NCBI GenBank assembly: GCA_963740835.1
Contig: CAVUFH010000007.1
Coordinates: forward strand, 682,001-746,000
Length of the DNA: 64,000 nt
Source of the DNA: CAVUFH01 sp963740835
Lineage (GTDB): Bacteria > Actinomycetota > Acidimicrobiia > IMCC26256 > PALSA-610
Direction: 5' to 3'
The notes under the pieces are model-generated. The model had not been told where the DNA came from and made no database searches. It saw only the letters and a program-made list of their open reading frames with translations. Below are positions 58,357 to 64,000 of this stretch, in pieces. A program made the position numbers and the translations under genes. Within the stretch, counting starts at the first letter, position 1, and the number at the start of each line of letters is the position of its first letter.

Positions 58357-58980
58357 ATGCTCCACCAGCGCACGCTGCTCGGTGCGGGCGAGCCCGAAAT
58401 CGACGCGGGGGCGATCTTCGAGCGCGTTCACCTCGACGAACACAGCTGGGTCGACGTCGCTCGCGACTGGCTGCTCGGCGCCGACTCGCTGTTCGACGCG
58501 CTGGTCGATCGGGTCGAGTGGAAGCGGGGCAAGCGCTGGATGTACGACCGGATGGTCGATGATCCGCGGCTGTCGCGCTGGTACCCGGAGTCAGAGCCGG
58601 TACCGCACCCGGCGCTCGACGACGCGAAGCGCGCGCTCGAAGCGGGCTACGACGTCCACTTCGGCAGCGTCGGATTGAACTACTACCGCGACGGTTCCGA
58701 CAGTGTTGCGTGGCACAGCGACCGCGAGCTCCGCGAGCTCGAGGACACCCGCATCGCGATCCTGACGTTGGGGGCCCGCCGCCCGTTCCTGATCCGACCG
58801 AAATCTGCGGAGGGTCCGCGCCGGTCGCGCGACATCCGGCCCGGTTCGGGCGACCTCCTCGTGATGGGTGGCCGGTGCCAGATGGACTGGGAACACAACG
58901 TCCCGAAGTCCGAGAACGCGGGACCGCGAATTTCCTGTTCTTGGCGATGGATGCGCGGTATTACCCAACCGGCGGGGTGA
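58357..58980 (+). CDS. AlkB-family 2-oxoglutarate/Fe(II) dioxygenase
   Basis: 207 residues. Fe ligands H120 and D122 in SDSVAWHSDRELRELED, and H180 in QMDWEHNVPKSENAGPRIS; R191 binds 2-oxoglutarate. Substrate lid NYYRDGSDSVAWH. Repairs alkylated DNA or RNA by oxidative demethylation. Stands alone; a GDSL hydrolase follows 66 bp later. The C-terminus after RISCSWRW looks short but acceptable. Confidence 0.9.
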   Translation: MLHQRTLLGAGEPEIDAGAIFERVHLDEHSWVDVARDWLLGADSLFDALVDRVEWKRGKRWMYDRMVDDPRLSRWYPESEPVPHPALDDAKRALEAGYDVHFGSVGLNYYRDGSDSVAWHSDRELRELEDTRIAILTLGARRPFLIRPKSAEGPRRSRDIRPGSGDLLVMGGRCQMDWEHNVPKSENAGPRISCSWRWMRGITQPAG

Positions 58981-59046
58981 CAGCACCATTGTCCCGATTC
59001 TCGTATCGGCAGAAGCTGCCCGGAACCGCGATACGGGGGAGGGCCC

Positions 59047-59892
59047 ATGTCGATCACACGTTCATCCAGAAAATGGTGGATCGCACCGGCGATCGTCGTC
59101 GCCATGCTCGGTGCAATGATTCCGGCGGCACCGGCGCCCGCGGCGAGCCGGGCGACCTACTACGTGTCCGTCGGAGACTCGCTCGCGGCAGGTGACCAAC
59201 CCGTCGGGAGCTTGCACCACGGGTACGCGGACCAGTTGTTCAAGGTCGAACGACAACGGCCGCAGTACTCGCAGTTGCGACTCGAGAAGGTCGGATGCAG
59301 CGGTGAGAGCACCGAGACGATCATGCATCCCAGCTACTGCCGGTACCGCAACGGTTCGCAACTCGCCGAGGCAGTCGCGTTCCTCGACGCCCACCGCGGA
59401 TCGGTGTCGTTCATCACGCTGACGATCGGCGCGAACGACATCGGGATCGACTGCGGCGGTGACATCGGGTGCGCGCTCGCGCAGATCCAGCAGAACCTGC
59501 CGGTGATCCTGTCGACGCTGCGCGCGCACGCCGGACCGGACGTGCCGATCATCGGCACGAACTACTACCAGCCGGACATCGCGCAGTGGTTCGACGACCA
59601 CGCGGCCGCCGAAGACGCGTCGTCGTCGGCCGTCGCGTTCAACGGCTTCCTCGAGTCGTTGTACGCCGCGGCCGGGTCACCGGTCGCGGACGTCGAGACC
59701 GCGTTCGCGATCACCGACTTCACCCACGTGCGCCGGCTGCCCGGAGCGGGTCTCGTCCCGCTCGCGGTCTACAACGTCTGCACGTTGACGTGGATGTGCA
59801 CCGGGCCGCCGCACGGTCCGGACATCCACCCCACCACTGCCGGGTACACGGCGATGGCGCGCGCGATCGCGCGCACGTTGCGCACGATCTGA
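59047..59892 (+). CDS. Secreted SGNH/GDSL hydrolase
   Basis: 281 residues with a signal peptide (APAIVVAMLGAMIPAAPAPA). Block I YVSVGDSLAAGD (Ser45), block III TLTIGANDIG and block V PDIHPTTAGYTAM (Asp259/His261) are present. Two Cys pairs suggest disulphides. Acts outside on esters or lipids. GGGGGAGGG just before the ATG is a strong ribosome site. Convergent with the DUF3291 gene downstream. Confidence 0.92.
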   Translation: MSITRSSRKWWIAPAIVVAMLGAMIPAAPAPAASRATYYVSVGDSLAAGDQPVGSLHHGYADQLFKVERQRPQYSQLRLEKVGCSGESTETIMHPSYCRYRNGSQLAEAVAFLDAHRGSVSFITLTIGANDIGIDCGGDIGCALAQIQQNLPVILSTLRAHAGPDVPIIGTNYYQPDIAQWFDDHAAAEDASSSAVAFNGFLESLYAAAGSPVADVETAFAITDFTHVRRLPGAGLVPLAVYNVCTLTWMCTGPPHGPDIHPTTAGYTAMARAIARTLRTI

Positions 59893-59901
59893 CCCGATCG
59901 G

Positions 59902-60348
59902 CTACGGACGGTCGAAGCGTTCGCGGAACGTGAACGCTTCGGCCGTCGGGCCGAGCGCGCGCAGGTGGTGCAGCCGTTCCATCGCATCAGCGACGGTCGG
60001 GCGCGCGCCGGCAGGGATCCACCACAGGACGAGATACACGTCGGGCGCGCGCTCGAACCACTCGCGCCGCCGCCGGAACACCTCGGCGTGCGGACTCCGC
60101 CGTACGAAGGCGTCGAGCATCTCGATCGACTCCCACACCGACAGATTGACGATGAAGAGTGGATCGTCGCTCGTGTGGATCGATGTCGCGTTGCCGGAGT
60201 CGTCCTGGAGGCGCCAGACGAAACCGGGCGCGGCATCGGCGATCGCGTTGACCGGGTCGAGGTTGGCGACGAACTCTGCGGTCTCGGGCGCGTCGATCGG
60301 ATGCCGGAGCCGGGCGACGTTCAGCTGCGCGATGTGCCAGTCATTCAT
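59902..60348 (-). CDS. DUF3291 family protein
   Basis: 148 residues from ATG 60348. HIAQLNVARLRHPIDAPETA, AIADAAPGFVWRLQDDSGNA, LFIVNLSVWESIEMLDAFV and YLVLWWIPAGARPTVADAME fit the DUF3291 group, a ferredoxin-like (ABM-like) fold related to monooxygenase-like proteins. Function unknown. Starts 13 bp after the end of the PheS-related gene, same strand. Confidence 0.8.
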   Translation of the reverse strand: MNDWHIAQLNVARLRHPIDAPETAEFVANLDPVNAIADAAPGFVWRLQDDSGNATSIHTSDDPLFIVNLSVWESIEMLDAFVRRSPHAEVFRRRREWFERAPDVYLVLWWIPAGARPTVADAMERLHHLRALGPTAEAFTFRERFDRP

Positions 60349-60361
60349 GCGGCGCGGGATG

Positions 60362-61534
60362 CTAGGACTCGCTCGGTGGTACCGGCGTGGGCGAGCGATC
60401 ATCAGCCGCGTCCGCGGGATTGACGGTTGCCCAGACGGTCACCGTCCCCCGATGGAGCGCCGCGTAGACATCGTTGCGCAACGCGTTCGCTTCGTCGCGC
60501 GTCAGCGTGCGGTCGGGGTGGCGGAGCACCACACGCACGAGGACGTTCTTCTGACCTGGTTGGAGGCCGAGCCGGTCACGCGCCGCGGCGGGGAGTTCGG
60601 CGTCGGGCGTTTCCGACAGGATCTCGACCGTTTCGACTGCGTCCGCGCGATCGCCGAGCGCGGCGCGCACTCGGTCGCCCAGCTCCTCGGCCGCGTCGGT
60701 GTCATCGACCGCGACCGACAAATCGCGCGCGATCGCGGGCCGGTTCGACATCGGGCGGTACAACCCGAGGTCGCGCATCTGGCTCGCGACGCGTGGGTCG
60801 GTGGAACGGAGCAGGCGGATGTCTGCGATCCCCTTGCGCAGCATCAAGATGCGGTCGAGTCCGAGTCCCATCGCGAGCCCAGTGCCGGCGACGCCGGCCG
60901 TGGCGAGCACGGGCGCGGCCGCGAGCCCGCACTCGCCGATCTCGATCCACTCGTCGCCGTTCTGGACGTCGATCTGGAGTCCTTGGGTCGTGTACGGGTG
61001 TTCCCGCGCCTCCACGCGATACTCCGCGCCTGGCAGCGCGGCCCGCACGACGATCTCGACCATCTCCTTCAGGTCGCCCGGATCGAGGACGCGATCGGGG
61101 GACACGCGCCACAGGTCGAGCTGGTGTGGGGTGCCGGAGTGGAGACGGTCGATCGAGTCCCGCCGGTACACCACGCCCGGGCACGCGAGCAGGACCTCGC
61201 CGGGCTCGGATTCTGCCGCGAGCGCGCGCAGCGCGCCGGGGATCAGCGCGGAGGTGTGACTCCGCAACACCTCGGTCGGTGACACGTAGCGCGTGTACCG
61301 CGAGTCGCGTGTGGCGGCGCCGGCCGTGTAGCCGAGCCCGTCGTAGTTGTCGTGCACGGAGACGATGCGCGCGCCGCGATGGATTCGTCGCCCGCAGCGC
61401 CAGGCGCGAACGAGAGCGGCGACGATGTCGTCGACGATGCGCTGCATGCCGTGCGCACCTTCGGTGGTATCGGTCAAGTCGCGCGTTCGCAACGCACGCG
61501 CGATTTCTTCGGGAGAGAGCAGTTGCAGAGACAC
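60362..61534 (-). CDS. PheS-related ligase fused to FDX-ACB domain
   Basis: 390 residues. Class II synthetase core similar to PheRS alpha: motif 2 YRRDSIDRLHSGTPHQLDLW, EIGECGLAAAPVLATAGVAG, motif 3 GLAMGLGLDRILMLRKGIAD with DIRLLRSTDPR. The C-terminal 90 residues are an FDX-ACB (anticodon-binding) domain (ARDLSVAVDDTDAAEELGDR, DEANALRNDVYAALHRGTVT). The layout is that of mitochondrial monomeric PheRS, but in bacteria this gene is known as a PheS-related 'mystery' ligase, separate from pheST. Its substrate is unknown. Confidence 0.82.
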   Translation of the reverse strand: MSLQLLSPEEIARALRTRDLTDTTEGAHGMQRIVDDIVAALVRAWRCGRRIHRGARIVSVHDNYDGLGYTAGAATRDSRYTRYVSPTEVLRSHTSALIPGALRALAAESEPGEVLLACPGVVYRRDSIDRLHSGTPHQLDLWRVSPDRVLDPGDLKEMVEIVVRAALPGAEYRVEAREHPYTTQGLQIDVQNGDEWIEIGECGLAAAPVLATAGVAGTGLAMGLGLDRILMLRKGIADIRLLRSTDPRVASQMRDLGLYRPMSNRPAIARDLSVAVDDTDAAEELGDRVRAALGDRADAVETVEILSETPDAELPAAARDRLGLQPGQKNVLVRVVLRHPDRTLTRDEANALRNDVYAALHRGTVTVWATVNPADAADDRSPTPVPPSES

Positions 61535-61726
61535 GGAAGCTCCTTGGCGTCGAACCGGTGCGGGTGCGCTGCCCCCGGGCCGGTGACGCGAGTGGAGCTA
61601 CGACGAGTGCGCGCGTACCCCTCGGCGCCCATGCGGGGCCCGGGGGTAGGGAAATCGCAGTACGTCGATCGCGGTCACGGCCACCCATTGTACTCGACGG
61701 GCCGTGCGCGAACGGGCGGTCATGGC

Positions 61727-62224
61727 TCAGTTTGATTGAGCGGCGTGTCGGATCATCGTCCAGGACGATCCGTGCTTCTCGACATGGACGAAGCCGACCG
61801 ACTCGTAGAGGCCACGCGCCGGATTGGCTTCGGCCACGCTGAGACTCAGAGCCGAGTGCCCCTGAGCAACACTGGCCTTGATGAGGTCGATGAGGAGCCG
61901 ACGACCGATCCCCTCGTGCCGACGCGAAGCGATGACAGCGATGGCCAGCTCGGGGACATCCTCAGCGACGAAGCCATAGCCGTTGGTCGCCTCGGTGAAC
62001 GTCCGATACCAAGCGGCGCCGACCGGTCCGTCTTGTTCGGCAACCAGTCCATAGTCACCTGGCCTCGGCCATCCAGCGAGGTACTTCGCGTACTTCGGAT
62101 CGGCGAGCACCTGGGCGCCAGACGGTGTCGGCTTGTCGGGGCGCCAGACGGCGGACTCGCCAAGCATCGTGGCGAGAAAGGCGAAGTCCTCAGCTCCGGC
62201 CGGGCGACACCGAACGTCCTGCAC
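61727..62224 (-). CDS. GNAT acetyltransferase
   Basis: 165 residues from GTG 62224 (TTG 62290 gives a longer form). GNAT core: RCRPAGAEDFAFLATMLGES, WYRTFTEATNGYGFVAEDVP, ELAIAVIASRRHEGIGRRLL (acetyl-CoA loop R-R-H-E-G-I-G-R) and SLSVAEANPARGLYESVGFV. Transfers acetyl from acetyl-CoA to an amine of unknown nature. The longer start region falls in an 18-bp duplication, so the true start needs care. Confidence 0.85.
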   Translation of the reverse strand: MQDVRCRPAGAEDFAFLATMLGESAVWRPDKPTPSGAQVLADPKYAKYLAGWPRPGDYGLVAEQDGPVGAAWYRTFTEATNGYGFVAEDVPELAIAVIASRRHEGIGRRLLIDLIKASVAQGHSALSLSVAEANPARGLYESVGFVHVEKHGSSWTMIRHAAQSN

Positions 62225-62268
62225 TTCGTCAGTCTTCCAGCAGCTCGCGGCTTGCGTTTCGTCACGTA

Positions 62269-62304
62269 CCAATTCTATGACGGGTCCCAATTCTATGACG
62301 GGTC
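62269..62304. repeat. Perfect 18-bp tandem duplication
   Basis: CCAATTCTATGACGGGTC occurs twice without a gap (62269-62286, 62287-62304). On the minus strand each copy holds a TAGAAT-like hexamer and a TTG in frame with the GNAT gene, so it may carry the promoter or an alternative start. Confidence 0.9.
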
Positions 62305-62355
62305 GGTACAGCCGCCGATCTCAAACTGAGCCGCTACCGAACGGGCATCGCTGAC

Positions 62356-63123
62356 TTACGCCGTCGGCTCGCTCTTGATGACGCCGAACACCGCGCCCTG
62401 CGGATCGCTCAGCACCGCGAAGCGTCCGGGCTGGATGTCCATGGGTTCGGACAACACGGACGCACCAAGCTCCTTCGCCTGGGCGACCGTCGCGTCGGTG
62501 TCGGCGACCTCGAAGTAGACGAGCCAGTTCGGCGGCTCGCTCGGCATCGACGGCTTCATCGCACCCGCGATCGGGACGCCGTCGTGCATGAAGATCGTGT
62601 AGTCCATCTCCTCGGCGGCTTCGGCTTCCCAGCCGAGCACGCCGGCGTAGAACGCGGCGGCTGCGTCGACGTCCGGCGTGTGCAGCTCGTTCCACGTGTA
62701 CGCGCCGGGCTCGTTCACCACTTCCGATCCGATGCGGTTCTTCGGCTGCCAGAACGCGATCGGCGCGCCGGTCGGATCCGCGACCACCGCCATGCGACCC
62801 GCGTCCCCGACCTCCATCGGGGGCATGAAGACCTTGCCGCCCGCGTCCGGCACCCGGGCCGTGATCCCGTCGATGTCGGCAGTGGTGACGTACGAGTTCC
62901 AGTGCGGTGGCGCGCCTTGCTGCGGCGGCAGCGGCGCGATCGCGGCGGCGTCCTTGTCGCGGAGCCGGGCGATGGAGTACACGCCTCCGGGTCCGGGCAT
63001 CGGCATGTCGTCGTACGCCCAGCCGAACAGCGCGCCATAGAAGCGCTTCGCGCCGTCCTGGTCCGAGGTCTGGAGATCCACCCAACTCGGGATTCCCGTT
63101 GCGTATTCGGTCCGATCCGGCAT
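62356..63123 (-). CDS. Two-domain VOC protein
   Basis: 255 residues from ATG 63123: two VOC domains in tandem. First: GIPSWVDLQTSDQDGAKRFY, LFGWAYDDMPMPGPGGVYSI, ADPTGAPIAFWQP. Second: TWNELHTPDVDAAAAFYAGV, LGWEAEAAEEMDYTIFM, PNWLVYFEVADTDATVAQAK and SDPQGAVFGVIKSEP. Related to hydroxylase and antibiotic-binding VOC proteins. Function not known. Confidence 0.88.
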   Translation of the reverse strand: MPDRTEYATGIPSWVDLQTSDQDGAKRFYGALFGWAYDDMPMPGPGGVYSIARLRDKDAAAIAPLPPQQGAPPHWNSYVTTADIDGITARVPDAGGKVFMPPMEVGDAGRMAVVADPTGAPIAFWQPKNRIGSEVVNEPGAYTWNELHTPDVDAAAAFYAGVLGWEAEAAEEMDYTIFMHDGVPIAGAMKPSMPSEPPNWLVYFEVADTDATVAQAKELGASVLSEPMDIQPGRFAVLSDPQGAVFGVIKSEPTA

Positions 63124-63187
63124 CACGACTCCTTCGTGTCGTTCGAGTCCCCTGCCGGATCGGACCGTACCGCGAGTTGCCCGCCCG

Positions 63188-63826
63188 CTAATCGGTGGTG
63201 GTGCCCGTCGCGTGCTGCTGCAGCCGCGGCCCGCCCTCGTTGACGAACTTCGTGATGCGCTCCTTGACCGGCGCAACCATCGCGTCGATGACGGTGTTCA
63301 CATCGACGCCCTTCTCCTGGGCGACCTGCGCGATCGTCTTGCCGGACTTCAACTCCTGCGCGAGCGCACTCGGCTCCATGCCGAGCGCCTGGGCCGCCGA
63401 GTCGAGCTCGGTGCGCACCGCGTGCCGGACGCGCGGGTGACGCGTGCCGTTGCCGTCCCGGCCCTCGTTCACGAACTTCGTGATCGCTTCCTTGGCCTTG
63501 GCTTCGTCGCGACCGTTCGCCACGGCCTTGGCGACCATCGCGTCGACAACGGTGTTCACGTCGACGCCCTTGTCCTTGGCGATGTCTGCGATCGTCTTGC
63601 CGTCCTTCAAGTCCTTGGCCAGATCCTTGACGCTGATGCCGAGGGCATCGGCCGCGGCCGCGAGGGCGCCCGACCGCGCCGGCGCCGCGGTCGCGGCCGG
63701 CACGGATTGCGAGGACGGGGTCTCCGACGCACCCGAGAGTGCGGGAACCCCGATGAGTGCCCCGCCGACGCCGCCGGCGGCAACTGCCGCGGCCACGACG
63801 AGAGGGGCGAAGAACTTCCGTGACAT
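63188..63826 (-). CDS. Secreted protein with duplicated helical domain
   Basis: 212 residues from ATG 63826 with AAAGGGAG before it. Signal peptide (FFAPLVVAAAVAAGGVGGAL). Two copies of one domain: ALGISVKDLAKDLKDGKTIA with KGVDVNTVVDAMVAK and ITKFVNEG, then ALGMEPSALAQELKSGKTIA with KGVDVNTVIDAMVAP and ITKFVNEG. Short domain of about 60 residues, known from actinobacterial exported proteins of unknown use. Upstream to the window edge (63827-64000) no gene is seen. Confidence 0.75.
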   Translation of the reverse strand: MSRKFFAPLVVAAAVAAGGVGGALIGVPALSGASETPSSQSVPAATAAPARSGALAAAADALGISVKDLAKDLKDGKTIADIAKDKGVDVNTVVDAMVAKAVANGRDEAKAKEAITKFVNEGRDGNGTRHPRVRHAVRTELDSAAQALGMEPSALAQELKSGKTIAQVAQEKGVDVNTVIDAMVAPVKERITKFVNEGGPRLQQHATGTTTD

Positions 63827-64000
63827 GGTGGTCAACTCCCTTTGGCTTGCTCGATCCTGCATTGCGCCCGGTTTCGGGCCCTGCGTTTCGCCCGTGTCGG
63901 GCAACGAACAGAGCATCGGTCCGGTTCCTGGCAGGAGCCTGGGGAACGCACCGAAACGCGGAAGTTTTCTTCGGCACAGCGATCCCACAGGCTTTCCACA

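Noticed and set aside
61535..61726. Possible T-box leader before the PheS-related gene
   Set aside because: No T-box core or specifier-type stem could be read; only a GC-rich leader.
63984..64000. DnaA-box-like TTTCCACA at the window end
   Set aside because: A single imperfect match without a cluster or oriC neighbours; the window ends there.

Overview
The window is high-GC DNA with GTG/ATG starts and many 4-bp stop/start overlaps. A conservon (roadblock/DUF742/GTPase/sensor kinase), a wax ester synthase, an MmyB-like regulator, a BTAD/AAA/TPR regulator, a ChsE/ChsH/Ltp2-like acyl-CoA cluster and an actinobacterial-type initiator tRNA all point to an actinobacterium. An uncultured Acidimicrobiia-like lineage is my best guess; this is inference. 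Several clear protein families are broken by single-base frameshifts (near 84, 1466, 19200, 20895, 31740 and 55355). The sequence may therefore carry indel errors, and 'broken' genes should be read with that in mind.

Layout. 1-3356: an accessory block beside initiator tRNA-fMet. It holds a Pycsar-like nucleotidyl cyclase gene, a 41-bp palindrome, a divergent XRE-ImmA/IrrE regulator and a PIN-domain protein, followed by the tRNA and a 93-bp relic of an ABC permease whose intact copy lies 12 kb away. 3357-10297: wax ester synthase, alpha/beta hydrolase, and a redox module (ferric-reductase-like membrane protein, two small membrane or exported proteins, two-component system, ApbE flavinyltransferase) with shared 11-bp-period boxes. 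10298-15425: a relic adenylate cyclase, then pyruvate:ferredoxin oxidoreductase with a partner dihydroorotate-dehydrogenase-like protein. 15565-22117: NatAB-like exporter, diaminopropionate ammonia-lyase-like enzyme, MmyB-type regulator, thioesterase, DinB-like protein, ECF sigma factor and VOC protein.

22150-31362: minus-strand acyl-CoA catabolic cluster (two acyl-CoA dehydrogenases, two MaoC-type proteins, SCP2-type thiolase, thiolase-fold/OB fusion, two CoA transferases), resembling the cholesterol side-chain igr operon. 31403-37465: membrane-bound cyclase, MFS exporter, a probable Rdx/SelW selenoprotein that reads through an in-frame TGA, a flavin monooxygenase-like protein and a NERD protein. 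37512-43443: a five-gene conservon in which a coiled-coil protein precedes the usual four genes. 43598-46350: ferritin-like relic, PPOX protein, cyclopropane-fatty-acid synthase. 46361-48987: two divergent genes, each behind its own cobalamin riboswitch, coding for a lipoprotein and a secreted protein that together recall the two domains of transcobalamin. 49015-52586: tightly coupled five-gene operon with a PEP-synthase-like enzyme and an RsbW-like ATPase. 52790-58284: BTAD regulator facing a related protein that lacks its N-terminal half. 58357-63826: AlkB, GDSL hydrolase, DUF3291, PheS-related ligase, GNAT, VOC and a secreted duplicated-domain protein.

The strongest candidates for new biology are the cyclase/XRE-ImmA/PIN block, the SelW-like selenoprotein, the paired B12-riboswitch locus and the extended conservon.
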